Positions 1 to 11,809 of a DNA stretch of 64,000 bases are shown here, one piece after another. Source of the stretch: Sequoia sempervirens (lineage: Eukaryota; Streptophyta; Pinopsida; Cupressales; Cupressaceae); NCBI GenBank assembly GCA_007258455.2, contig VDFB02321307.1, forward strand, positions 1-64,000. Direction: 5' to 3'. The translations under genes were made by a program, and so were the position numbers. The notes under the pieces are model-generated. The model had not been told where the DNA came from. It saw only the letters and a program-made list of their open reading frames with translations, and did no database searches. Position 1 is the first letter of the stretch. Each line of letters starts with the position of its first letter.

Positions 1-350
1 TGAAATCTCACATTGATAGGCATCCACTTTCACCGGTCGACAAGACAAAGCAACCTCGCTGTGACAATACATCGATGCTAAAAATCTTACCGATATAATC
101 CTTTTGCACACTACCGGTGAGACCTATTGAGTTCGCTAAGACCTTTACTGAAGTTTTTAACTCCTGCCGATAAGAATCCTCCAAACGCGGGTCGGCAAGA
201 GAAGAAGAAATCGTTATGAAATTTCACCGAGAACAAAAACCTTTGCCGATATGTGTATCCACTTGTCACCGAAACAATGCGAAAGTCAAGCTGAAAGATG
301 AATGCAAAAAACCTGTGATTGTCGTGACATAGGATGAGTCTTGCCGATAG
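1..350. repeat. CCGAT/ATCGG-rich repeat fragment (copy 1)
   Basis: Short motifs built on CCGAT, ACCGG or TCGG recur every 20 to 50 bases (near 33, 88, 112, 165, 188, 243, 268 and 339). CG dinucleotides are rare in the neighbouring DNA, so the cluster stands out. A block with the same motifs interrupts the PPR relic at 14,153-14,572. I read both as pieces of one repeat family. No terminal repeat or coding potential can be assigned, and the left edge is cut by the window. Confidence 0.4.
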
Positions 351-873
351 GAAACTTAGACTCATGCAACTAGAAAACGCAACATGGGTTGGGGAACCCC
401 AGACCATCACAAGCCAAAACAGACCAGAATGTGAAAAATGCAAGACTCGATGAAACATATGGAGCAACATGGGAAAATATGGAGAAAATATGCACGAAGA
501 GAGGGAAATGTACTCAAGGTGAGATTCACTTGGAAAATTATAAATGTAGACAATATGTAAAATCACCATCTTTTTATAGTTCCAACATCTCCTAATCTTA
601 ATTGGACCATATTTGATCAACACTCTCTAGCCTTTGATGAATCAGATAATCAAAATGAGAGTCAATGGAAACTTCATGTAAGTAAGGAAGTATAACCATT
701 CATAGAAAAACCAGATGAAGTAATCTTTGGTAGCTCCGAGGGCATTAAATGTTGAACCTTATAAGAAATTTTAAATAATTCTCCAAGTATTGTCAATGTA
801 AGTTCTACTATGAGAATTTTTGCTATATTGTTTTGCTTGTAGGTATGTTGAACAAGTGATGCTTGTGTTACAG

Positions 874-945
874 AGGCCTTCAAATCCCAAGAAGCAGAGG
901 GTGGTTGCACATGCTTCAAATCCCTACTCCAAATCCTTGCTCCAG
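874..945 (+). CDS. Orphan exon-like segment, product unknown
   Basis: A 72-base segment of exactly 24 open codons is preceded by a pyrimidine-containing tract ending in CAG and followed by a good donor, CAG then GTTAGT. The peptide begins RPSNPKKQR and ends YSKSLLQ, with a basic first half. I do not recognise the protein. The canonical splice borders and phase-0 length are the only reasons to call an exon. It could be a real internal exon of a gene with very long introns, a relic exon, or chance. No partner exon was found within several kilobases. Confidence 0.25.
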
Positions 946-2497
946 GTTAGTAATAGAGGAATGGTCATTTCACAGTTATTTTTGAGTTATTTTTGGTCTT
1001 CAATGCATAAATAAGCCTCACATAGGTCGAGGAAAGAAGAGAATTTTTATTTGTAAGGAGAAAATATTAATGGAATTCTATTTTTTCTTAGAAAACACTG
1101 TAAAAACGTGATTATTTGCTCTTGTACGGCCATGCATAGCCTAATATTGAAGGGGAAGTCATTGGAAAATTTGGTGTTGTGTTTCTAGATCATTTTTCAC
1201 TTGGGCTTGTTTGATTCCATGAAGAAATAAAGGACTTATGGTACTTTTTGTAAATACAGTCCAAACCCTCATTAAGGTAACTAGCAGGTAAAGAAATTTG
1301 TGTTTCTCCTTTTTTTGGCAATGGAATTTCTTTGTTTTGGTGAGAATAGTCTTTAATGGATGTTCTCTCATTATTCTATGGTTTTGGGCTAGAATCATAA
1401 AGCTAAGGTGTTGTAATTTCTATTTTTTGACTATAAATTTTGTGCACAGTCCAGAAACAAGGCAGTTAAGTGTAACATGGTCTAGGGTTTATAAAAATAA
1501 CTGTGGAAAAGAAATTCTAATGGTGAATGAAGCTTATTAAAGCCTAAATAAATATGATTGAATCATTGGTCAAGTGAACTTGTGGTGGGAAGTAGGATAT
1601 TGGATAAGCCCTGTATGTATGGAGACCTAATAGACCTAATTTGCACATCATCAGTCCAAATTTGACCACTATTTATCAAAGAAACTTATGTTGATATTTT
1701 AATATGTTTTATTCCCCTCTAAAAGGTGTCTGAGAAGCATTTTATAGTCTTGAATAGAGGCTTATGGTGGAAGTTATGTCTAAAAGTCTTAATAGCAAAC
1801 CTACAAGCATATAGATCAAGATATGAAGGATTTGTAACCAGAACAAATAATTTGTATTCCAGGGGTGTAAGGAGAGTTTATTCATGTTGAATTAATCCTT
1901 TTAAATATATTCCACATGTTGAAGCAATTGTATGTGTCTTGGGATCATATTTTGGTGCTTGAGGGATTGTAGGTGTCATAGATGTACATTAGGAATAGTC
2001 TTGAGGAATGATGGTGAAATGAAGGGGAAGACATTGTGAAAGTATTTGATATTGTTATTCTGACTCAAATGAAGGTGACTTATGGATTAGTTTGATTTAG
2101 TTATGCCTTTGAAGGTTGAATTTGTGTTTGTAGTTATTGACTGCCATGATTGTGAAAGATCAAGGGCCATTGTAAAAGAGTTTGATCTTGGTTGATGATT
2201 TAAGGAACCTAACTAATTTGTTCTAGTCATTTAGAAGTTGAAAAAAGTGTTTTGAGGGTTGGATAAAGGATGGGGAACTCTGATTTCATATTTGAATGAT
2301 TAGGCTAAGTGCCTTGTAAATGGAAATATGAACCTTTGATGAGTGAATAAACTATGGATGAATTGAGTTTTGGCTATTGAGATTGTGAAAGTTGACTTTC
2401 TTCTTCCTTGTCTGCATCATGCATATTCATTTCAAAGAGGTTGAGTGCATGTACACTATCTTGTACAATATGTTTGATAGTAAATCTTATAAATATA

Positions 2498-2528
<31 letters not shown>

Positions 2529-5157
2529 GTATACCTCGCTGCTTCGTCAGTCACAATTGACTTTTAATTCCACTATCCTTAAAGTATGTAACTTCTTATT
2601 CTGTTAGATTATGCAGTGAGGGTTGGTGACAGTTTCACAACCCTTATAACTCATAGGGTTACTACTTTTTATGCAATGCTTTTCTAGTTGGGATATCATT
2701 GAATTTACAATATTGTAACTTGTATTCCTACAGCCTGTATGCCTAAAATTTTATTGATAAGGAGGAATTTTCCATAGTGATATCGCTATCAGGATTCAGC
2801 TGTATTCAACCATTTAGCTTTATGAGTCAAACTCATTCACCCATGTTTCATGAGTAGTGGTTCACAAGAACCCAACTGTCATAATGAATGGTCCACTCAA
2901 CACCCATTGCAATTAGAGGATGTTGAATTATTGCAAATTGATATAATGCAGGGACGCTAGATCTCTTTGTTTGTGGGAAGATGATCTCTCATATGTAGCA
3001 CCCCTATTTTTTTGAAGTAATGGACACGTGGTTTTAGAAAATAATATAATAATATCAAAAAGTATATTGGTACCAAATTGGACCACTCAATCCTAACCGA
3101 CCATGTGAAAGGATGTATCCATTTGGAAAACCAAGTTGTTTGTCACTTGTGAATACAATATTTTATAACTTTAGTCATTTGTGTCATGATAGTCCCTTGC
3201 CTTGTAATATTTGGTCTTTAAAGTACAAGAGCCAGTATAATGGCACAAAATTGTGGAGAAACATGTATTGTATAATGTATAAGGTTTGTAAAGAAGAATG
3301 CATTAAGTTTAACATATGAAGATGATCCAATATCTGCTATTCACTCTATATGAAAATAGCTTTGACAACCATTGCATTTATAGCTTCAATAGTAGTTGTT
3401 ATACATTCAATACTAAATAATTCTGTTAGGAAAATTGTCACAAAAATAACCTCATGGGAAAAGAAAACAAAATAAACAAAAAATTTAAACCACCAAATGA
3501 TCATTTCATAGTTAAAAATATCTCCATGTGGAGAAACAAACAAGGGTCTAACACTTTGTATTACAATAATTTTATATATGAAAAAATCCACAGATAAAAC
3601 CACATAACCAATACCTTCATTTATTAGATAACAATAGACTTGTTTTAGAATGAAATAAAACACAACAAAAGCTAAAAGTGATTTGGCTGTGTATAGATTT
3701 CCAAAAAAATCATTGAAATCATGGCAAGTGAATTACCTATAGATTTTGCACAAGTTGTGTTGTGTTGTCAATGATGCTGATGAGAAAAATGCTTAGAGTT
3801 TTTTCTTATACTTGGGAGATATAACTTTCAATTTGTTTGTTCTTGCCTTAGAGGTTTTGGTTTTGGTTTCTCTCAAAGTGATTTTAGAACATTGAATCTT
3901 GTATATGTTAATGTGATGTGTCTCAAACTTATAAATATATGGAATACACAGGCATATAGGGCTCTTGCTGTTGATATGTTTAGCCTTAAAAACTTTGGTT
4001 CTCATCCAAAATTGTAGTTCTCATTATGGTCTTTTATTTTAACTACACAATTAAATGGTTGTGAATTTTAAGTGCATGGTTTATGGTTTTGAGTTTTAAC
4101 TTAATGGTTCATGATTTGAAGTTTAACTACACACTTTATAGTTCACTTTTCAACTTTAACTGTTAGTGTGTCTTCTACATAGAATATTATATGTAAAAAT
4201 GAAGGTAGAATAATTTTTCATTGAAATCCTCAAGCATGACATGAAATTCTCTACAAATATTTTTTGCAGAGATCATTTCAGCGTCTGCTTCAAAAGTAGG
4301 CAGGTGATAGATCTGTGTAGTATTACCCATTTTCTATAGCTGGTGTAAACATAACATTCAAGCTTATTCAAATGATAGATCTTCATTTGGATGTGTATTA
4401 TTCTTGATCAATTGCATTTCCTTCATGGTAATATTTTGATAATAAAGCATGAATGTCTCATTACTTTTGTGTAATGAATCAAGAGTCTATCTAATTATAT
4501 ATTGATTCCAATTGATATGCCTAAACTTGCTTCTAAAATTTCTATCCATGCTTTAAAAACATCATGTACTCCACCAAGAACCTTTCAAAGCATAAAAGGG
4601 TGCATGTTCTTAAAAAAAAAAGGAAAAAAAAAGGTTTTTAGGGAGTAGAGGAATATGAGGAGGATCAAGATGTTAGAGAGAGAAATTAGGGTTCCAATTG
4701 AGTGCTAAGTTTTCTTTTATAAAGTGACCAACTATTAGAAAACTCACTAGGGTGAGCATTCATGGGTTTGGAGGGAATTTGAATTTAAATTTGAACTAGA
4801 CACTAGCACAAGCCCTTAGGATAAAGCCATTTGAAAGATGGGAACAGAGTTTTATAGTAGAAGGGATTTTAGGTTAAGTGATTTGGTACACCTGTGATGA
4901 GTTTTGGGACTAGAAATGGGAAAAATGAGACATAATAATGACTGAGTGACCCAAAAGAGTGCAAGAACAGACAATGAAAAGTGTGATGTAGTTATGATTC
5001 TATACCTTTGGCTTGAGCAGTCTCTTATGTTCTAACTTTATTCATTTCACTAGTTATATGCTACTAGTTGTTCAATGTTGTATCCTCTCTACATGGATCC
5101 AACAATTCCCTCTTTGTCAAATTGGTAACAATAGTATTTAGAAACGCCAATTTCTAC
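946..5157. other. No gene recognised
   Basis: AT-rich sequence with only short, compositionally random open frames on both strands. I see no conserved protein motif, terminal repeat or RNA gene. The only structured element is the microsatellite near 2.5 kb. The stretch could be decayed transposon or intron sequence. Confidence 0.5.
2492..2533. repeat. (AT)n-(ATGT)n microsatellite
   Basis: An AT dinucleotide run passes directly into about six tandem ATGT units. This compound simple repeat is likely polymorphic in length. Confidence 0.9.
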
Positions 5158-6240
5158 CTAAGAACAACTAAAAGCCTTCCTAAGAAAAGTGCCCTTTCCA
5201 CTGTAACTGTCGGTTCTAATGTCTCCTTGTTCATTTTTTTCTGGCATCTCCTCATTTTTCATTTCTTGATAGAGAGATTTTGAAAGACGTGCAAGATGTT
5301 CTTCAATATCAACAATCAATGTTGAGATAAAATGGAAGCATTGCTCTTGCAAATAAGGTGTTGAATCATTTATCCTTGAAGGAGATTTATGTGCATGAAG
5401 AAAACTTAGGAGGTCCTCCAGAATATTCTTGGACCCCTCATCTATGGTATCTTTTATTTGACTAACCTCGGTTCCAAAATAAGCATTAAGATGACCAAAC
5501 TAGTCTTCATCATTTTTCATCATAAATCTAAAACTCAACCTAGGTAAATTGACACTTTTTAGGTCCCCTCTCTTGACAAGCCAACCCTCACTAGTAGTTA
5601 ATTTTTGTAAATATGTTTCAACATCTTTGTAACTTGCCAAAGATGTGACTATGGCTTCAAGGCATTTACCAACCTTAACTCTCTCACATAGATCTGCAAA
5701 TCCATCAACTATTATTTGTTTCATCCTAATAACAAACATGCTTTCAAAAAGTTCATCCCATAGACTCTTTGAGTGCTTCAAAACAATCTCACACACACAT
5801 TTCCATGGAGAATCAATAGTTGAACCAAAAACTATTTTTAGCCACTCCAAGCTCCCTTCAAATGCATCTAGACTGTCCAATGTTTCTCTAATCAATGTAT
5901 CATTCTCTACAAGTTCCTTTCCACTTTTCACAAGATCAAGCAAACACTTTCCCCCAGGCCTATCCTTAGAGATAATATCATCTGCACATGTCTTAAGCCA
6001 TGCTAAGAAAGACTTTGATATAACTTAGCTCGGCAAAATCATCATGGTAGCTTGTAGTTTCTCTATATGAGATTTCCAAAACTACACCTCATTGTCTGGG
6101 TTTGGAATCCCACCAAACAACTATGATCTAGGTGGTACTACTAGCACAATCTTATAAAAAATAGGAAAATCAATTAGAACCTCCAAGAAGAGTTCCCCAT
6201 CCTAACATAGTGTTACCTATATGACTCTTACCACATTACA
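5158..6240 (-). pseudogene. COG1: Relic of conserved oligomeric Golgi complex subunit 1 (COG1)
   Basis: Reading leftwards, one single frame stays alignable to plant COG1 for about 360 codons without a frameshift, but holds six in-frame stops (near 6,217, 6,202, 6,121, 6,082, 6,025 and 5,500; most are TAG). Recognisable stretches include IPNPDNEV, AWLKTCADDI, RETLDSLDAFEGSLEWLK, LWDELFESMFVIRMKQII and LNAYFGTEVSQIKD, then KNILEDLLSFLHAHKSPS and LQEQCFHFIS. In intact cells COG1 is a lobe A subunit of the tether that captures retrograde vesicles at the Golgi. Only a middle to C-terminal part is present and the stops rule out function. The family call rests on remembered similarity, not a search. 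A DYW-domain relic on the same strand lies immediately upstream. Confidence 0.6.
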
Positions 6241-6321
6241 AAAAATGGAACTGACTACCCCCACCTTATTGGTCTATCAGTGGAGCTATGAGGGGAGTTC
6301 CCCCATGTAGTAATGTTAGGC

Positions 6322-6620
6322 CTATAGTGTTCTACCCTTGAATATAATATTATTCCAGTTCATCCAAAGTTGTCCATATTTAAATTGATGGAAATGGCTC
6401 ACATCTCTTAGAAAAATTTCTCTTGCAACAATCTTGGAGATGAATTTAGATGTAGTGTGGCAATCATAGCATACTTGAAGGTTCTTAACAACTCTAATAG
6501 TTGTACTAGGGGCCATGTTTAACAAACCAAATGCAATTGCTAACTTTTCACTATGGTGGCAGATAAATGATTCTTTATACCCTATCACCTTCATTTTCCA
6601 AGCCAATTTCTCCTACTTTG
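6322..6620 (-). pseudogene. C-terminal DYW domain of a PPR protein, broken
   Basis: The frame shows the DYW deaminase-like signature: HSEKLAIAFGLLN, then TTIRVVKNLQVC, then YDCHTTSKFISKIVARE and RDVSHFHQFKYG. The HSEKLA glutamate and the CxxCH-type zinc ligands (C at VCYDCH) are visible. In intact proteins this domain edits organellar RNA by C-to-U deamination. About 15 codons normally found between the MKVIGYK stretch and HHSEKL are missing, and the terminal CSCGDYW is replaced by unrelated residues (LWMNW). The PPR repeats expected just upstream are absent; a PPR piece appears only at 7.7-8.2 kb. I read it as a relic. Confidence 0.8.
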
Positions 6621-7699
6621 CATAGCTCTGCCATGTTTGTGGATGTGATTTGTCTCCTACACAAAAGACATGTACCAGTTTACAACTCTGAAGAGTATAT
6701 TAAGTTGTCCTATCTAGGGGTAGATAAAGGGAAGAAACCAATATCTATACAAAAAAAACTAAGTGGCTCTTTATCCACTTCTTTTAGTGCCTTGATCAAA
6801 GCAACTTGAACTTTTTCTTTAGGAGGTCTCCATTCTTAGACAGAGGTCTTATAGTGGACTAAAAAATTTCTCATAGAGCTTAATTTTTTAACCACTAAAA
6901 ATAGTAAATATTGTAAGTGTTTGTTGGATACAATAGATTCACCCACAAATAGGGAGAGATTGGTGGGCCGATGCTTGTGTTTTCATAGTTCTACAAAAGC
7001 ATGTGATCCCACTCAATTTCAATCTAAGTGGAATCAACCTGCTTTGTTTTAATGTTCAGGTCTTCTCTCTTATTTGTAACTAGGTCACAGATGTAGGAAT
7101 GCATTAGTAGTTTTTTCTCTACCACTAGAGTTTCATCAGTTGCAGGTGTTAGAAGAGATTATAGGGTAAGTGCCTAGTTTCCTCCTAGAATTTTAAAATA
7201 TGAAGCCATCAGCCCCAAACATTCCGAATGAGAATTCTTAGTTCCTGTGTTGGCCTTTTTGCAATTAGTTAGTATAATGTCAAATATCCTTGAAGCTTTA
7301 GCCTTGCTAGAAGAATGTAACATTATTGGTTTCTCATTTTTGTTTCCTACTCTCCTATTCAAGAGTTCCCTACTACACCAAGGGATCCTTCTCTTACAAA
7401 GCTATTTGTACTTAGTTCTTATGCTTTGAGTATCAAGAACTATTCCCGTCCTCTTATATTTACACTTCTTTACCTTAGCATTTAATTATTTTTCAAAACA
7501 TTGTATCCTTTTACCTTAGGACTTTTGAATTGTGATTTAATGTACTTCTCAAATTCCGCTGACCTACGTTTGGTTATCTATGGACATCAATATATTCTCT
7601 TTCTTCCCACAACTATACAATTATGTTTAAGAGGTACCTCATCAAATTTTTCATGACTTTCAACTCCTAGCTCTCTTTTAAAAGTAGTGATGTTCAATC
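6621..7699. other. No gene recognised
   Basis: Short minus-strand open frames occur (for example 7,174-7,362), but none carries a motif I know. The stretch separates a PPR repeat fragment from a DYW fragment on the same strand, so it may be an insertion or the remains of a PPR C-terminal region. Confidence 0.4.
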
Positions 7700-8155
7700 C
7701 CTCCATAATGCTATTAATTTCATTACTTGGATTACCCACCAATTGCATTTGCTTGAAAGTTTCTAAAGCATTTTCAACAAATCCATTTTGTACATATCTA
7801 GTAATAATTGCAATCCAAGAGATGACATGTCTTCAAAGCATTTTGTCGAAACTTCAAATGATTTCTCTATGCTTCCACATTTTTCATACATGTCAACAAA
7901 AGCATTTCCAACTATAATATCAAATGAAAATACCCCTTCTATTATGCTTTGATGGATGTCCATACCCTGTTCCAAAGCTTCCATTTTGGAACAGGTAGAG
8001 AGGATGTTGGAAAAGGTTGCAGAGTCTGGCTTTAAACCCGAAAATTGCATATTCTTGAAAGTTTCTAAATCCTTTTCAACATATCTAATTTGTGTATATC
8101 CTATAATTATTATATTCCGTGAGACCACATTTCTTTGAGGAATTTTGTCAAACAC
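7700..8155 (-). pseudogene. PPR repeat fragment (PLS type)
   Basis: The frame starts MFDKIPQRNVVSRN and contains TFSNILSTCSKMEALEQG and VGNAFVDMYEKCGSIEKS, the typical repeat phrases of PLS-class pentatricopeptide proteins that bind organellar RNA. A frameshift near 7,870 moves the repeat to another frame, where phrases such as YVQNGFVENALETFKQMQL continue towards 7,745. There is no start region, targeting peptide or full repeat array. It is a decayed partial copy, on the same strand as the DYW relic further left. Confidence 0.75.
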
Positions 8156-11054
8156 TTCAAGTGTGGTGAGTTTAAAGTCTTGTATAGGTCACATGATACC
8201 ATGTGGAGATTGCATAGATTGTCTTTGAAATTTTTTATAAGCTATTGGATAGACTTTTTTTTATACAATTTCATGGCATGTTATGGTTTACCCCTCTATG
8301 CATGAACATAATATTGAAATACCAAATAAAAGAGTTAGTAATTTTAAAATTTAATTAGAGAACATAATCCATCAAAGAGATGTAGAAACTAGACTCAACC
8401 AACCTTCAAGTTTGTGATAGTCCTTGTTTGAATTTTTCAATGACATTATCATATGAGTCTTTGAAAATGATATAATGCTTCGATTCTTTCTCCTTATAAG
8501 TCTTGTTGTAGGTATCTTCCAACAACATTATGATTATTTTCTAGGGTTATCGTTGTGATCTTGATGAGCAAAGGTATGTGTTTCTGATTTGACAATGCTT
8601 CAAGAGTTTGAACTACTTGAGCTATAGTCTATAGAAGACCATGAAGTGAAATGAAAATCAGTCTATTATCACAAAAGGTGCTATAATGGTCATAATGGTA
8701 ATGGTCTCAAAAGATGTGTCACAATTTTCTTTGAAGTGCAACCTTTGTGTGATTTGGATTGTGGATAATGATTTGCTCCTTTGACAATGTACTTTGAACA
8801 TACAAGGTGACTATTTCCAGACATTCACTTCATAGTGTTGATGCAAAAATGTCAAAGGAAGTGATGTCAAAGATATGTTATTTCTTGTTGTTTTTCAAGA
8901 ATGTGTTTATGTTCGTGTTGCAAAAGGTTAATGGCATTTTTTGGTAAACTTGATCATTCAATGGTATTGATGTCAAAGCTCATGGTATTGATGCTTCATG
9001 GTGATAAGTTTCATTGATAATGATATAGTGACAATATCTTAATCATGTTGACAATGCTCTTAGTGTCTTCATATTGCCGGTGATATTATGTTGAGTTGGT
9101 GGTATTTCTGATTCATGCCATGTTTGTAGTTAACACTCTTTCATGTTTTATACTTGTGGCTTTGTCAAGCTTAAGTTCTCTTCATATATTTAGTCCTAGT
9201 TTGATAGTTCTCATTTCATTTATCTATCATAAAGGACATATCTTAGTCACAAGGGTAGTATGGATCTTGTACACCGATCATAGGGGTAGTATGGATCTTG
9301 TACATTGATGTTTTTGTTCAAATTCATTCAACCATATTGATCTCGACAATGATCTTGCCATAGTTTCTATGCTCATGTTCTTTTTGTCAAAGGAGGTAGT
9401 ATGGTCAATGCAAGGTAGACTATCATGAAGGGACTATGGTTACACAGTAAAATTTTTGTTTTGAAATACTTTTTTTGTAGAAATAAAGTGACTGTCTTGA
9501 CCATGTTGACATTGAATGTGACATGATTCCAGGGGTCTTGAAAAACTTGACAGTTAAATGTTTGATATCCTTTCAGTTGCAAGGGTTTGGTAATAGTGTC
9601 AATATAATGGCATTATTGGCACACTAACAGTGCTATACTATGTTTCTTCTACTCTATATTTTGTTTAGTATTTGGGAAAGATAGTGTGATGGATCTAATC
9701 TCATTGTATAAACATTATTGACAGACCTTTTCTAGATGATCTTTACATGGTGACAGTGCTTTGGTTGGTGTGACAGTGTATGATAATTCTCGTCTTTTGA
9801 ATGTAGGTATACCTACTTCACAGGGGGAGTTGATGATTTTGAGCTCTTTTACTTCTTATTCACTATGTTATCAATCAATATGTGGTAAGGGTTTAGATGA
9901 GGATAGATCTCAGTTAATGGTACATGACAATGAATAAAGAGTATTGATGCTATGAACAATGTTTTTGCTTGTGGTGATGATCACTTATCTCAGTAGTACT
10001 ATTCTTCATCTCTATGCTTTGATTGATTTTAACAGTCCTCCATTTATTAATATGTCTTGGATAAGAATATTTGCATGCATATGTTCTCAGTCACTTACAA
10101 GTGTGAAGCTTCAACATCATAGATTTCCAGTGGTTTACTTTTGTTCTAATTTTTTTCTCCTTGCAAATACACAGTGGTGACAGTGGACTAGTATGTATTG
10201 TTTGTAGTAATTTGTGGAGTATCTTGATGATCTTGTAAATGATATTTGGTAATTTAATTAATCTCTCAATGAATATGTGTTGATGCATAGTTGTTTTAAT
10301 AATTTGTTAGGAGATGTCCTTGGAGGCACATGAGCTCCAATTGAAATGGAAGGTGTAGTGGAAGTATGTTGGATGGCAGTCCAAAGCTTGTAGACTTCTT
10401 CAATCTATTATTTGAAATGAAGGGTAGCTATGACTTCTCATTTCATGGAGGTTTTGACCATGTTAACTACTTCCATGAGTTTCTTCTAGACCTAATCATG
10501 GGCATCTGTACTACTAGCCACTTCAGCTTTGCACAATACTACTTCCTATGTTGTGGCTGTCGACTTTGCTTTTGCAACTTCAATGAGTTGGGTTTGTTGC
10601 ACCAACTACTCCTGAAACTATATTTGTTGTTCCTCCATCACTTCACATAAATTTTCACTAGTTAGGGCTACATTATCTACTTCCTTTGTTCACTGAGTGT
10701 TCTTTTTCCCTTGTGATATCATGTAATCTATATGCACCATTGCTTTCCTAAAAGCTGAAATATTTTTTCTGCAGTATTCTTTGCCTTCCCACAGAGCTTC
10801 ATTCTTTGTTTCAGATATCATGTAATCTAGTTGGAAAATGTGAGCTTATGATCTATTTTGAACTATTATAAAAAAAATTATAAAGTTCTGAAATTAAAAA
10901 CTTTATTTGTTTGCACTTGGAATTGAAGTGAGAAGAAACAAGGAAATGGTAGCTAACATGCTCTGTGATTTTGGTATTAGTTAAGATGGAACTGTTTTCA
11001 ATTATTTATGGCATATTGGGCTATAATGCATTCCCAATTTCTATTCTATTGCAG
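8156..11054. other. No gene recognised; TTGACA/TGACAATG-rich stretch
   Basis: Between about 8.5 and 9.9 kb the plus strand repeatedly uses TTGACA, TGACAATG and TTGATGTCAAAG. A purine run, CAGGGGGAG, sits at 9,821 just before TTGATG. This resembles the 3' non-coding end of conifer-like Copia elements, but no LTR pair or coding region was found. The last part (about 10.9 kb to 11,054) behaves as an intron before the first RAD23 exon. Confidence 0.3.
9253..9311. repeat. 31-bp tandem duplication
   Basis: Two near-identical units starting GGGTAGTATGGATCTTGTAC follow each other with a 31-base period. Confidence 0.8.
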
Positions 11055-11809
11055 GGTATCCCCGAGGCATCTAAAGTTCCTATACCTATTGCACGACCAC
11101 CATCTTTAAATCAATTACCAACCAGACAAGTTCCAACAACTGCACCATCACAAGTTGTACCTCCCTCTGAAGGGCCAAATGCTGCTTCACTAAATCTTTT
11201 TCCACAGGTATGCTTTTGGGCCTTAGAAAAGATGGGTATGGTCTTGTGCAATGTGGTCATGCATCAATCCTATATTCACCTTGTTTCTTTCCACCTTTAG
11301 GGTTTTCCAGGAATGGGTGTTGGGGCTGGAGTTGAAGGTGGAGCACTGGACTTTCTTCATAATAACCAACAAGTATAATATGTTAGTGCAATTTTGCATT
11401 AAACACTTAACAGAGAAACTTTTTTTTCTCTTCACATCTTGAATGTTTAGTTAATTGAGAATGAAATTGTTTGAGATTTTGTTTCTAAGAATTATTAAAT
11501 TCTTGTTGGATTTCCAACATTGGTTTTTGTCTCAATTTTGTTATTGATTATATCTTGCATCATTCAGTTTCAAGCCCTTTGCACAATGGTTCAAGCCAAT
11601 CCCCAAATTTTATAGGTTTGTTGAATCTATCATGTCATGTTTGAGTTCAACATGTGCTTTATCTACATATTATTGATATGGCTAATTTTTTTTTGTCAAC
11701 CAATGCTTCAAGAACTTAGCAAACAGAATCCCCAGCTACTGAGGCCCATACAAGACCACCAGGCTGATTTTCTTCAACTTATCAATGAACCTGTTGAAGG
11801 TGTTGAAGG
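11055..11809 (+). pseudogene. RAD23: Partial RAD23 gene (XPC-binding region), four exons, probably dead
   Basis: RAD23 shuttles ubiquitinated proteins to the proteasome and helps XPC in nucleotide excision repair. Four exon segments are clear. 11,055-11,207 begins GIPEASKVP and ends LNLFPQ (the linker after UBA1). 11,301-11,372 reads GFPGMGVGAG to LDFLHNNQQ. 11,568-11,615 starts FQALCTMVQANPQIL. 11,700-11,809 starts [18 protein letters not shown] and ends [11 protein letters not shown]. The last three together form the XPC-binding domain. The first two exons have good AG/GT borders. The third ends in TAG where family members have CAG, giving an in-frame stop, and the fourth is preceded by AA instead of the acceptor AG. 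The UBL, UBA1 and UBA2 exons were not found. Retained introns show it is not a processed copy. I infer a decayed gene fragment, though a misread base is possible. Confidence 0.8.

Noticed and set aside
111..623. 170-codon minus-strand open frame
   Set aside because: It crosses the CCGAT-rich repeat, has a random, phenylalanine- and serine-rich composition and no motif. It is likely a chance frame.
9815..9835. Polypurine tract and LTR start of a plus-strand Copia element
   Set aside because: CAGGGGGAG followed by TTGATG is suggestive, but no second LTR, primer-binding site or coding region supports it.
10366..10650. 94-codon plus-strand frame, rich in Phe, Leu and Cys
   Set aside because: Composition follows the local base content, with no motif and no splice or start context.
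11055..11809. Intact, expressed RAD23 gene
   Set aside because: In-frame TAG, lost acceptor AG and absence of the UBL, UBA1 and UBA2 exons nearby.
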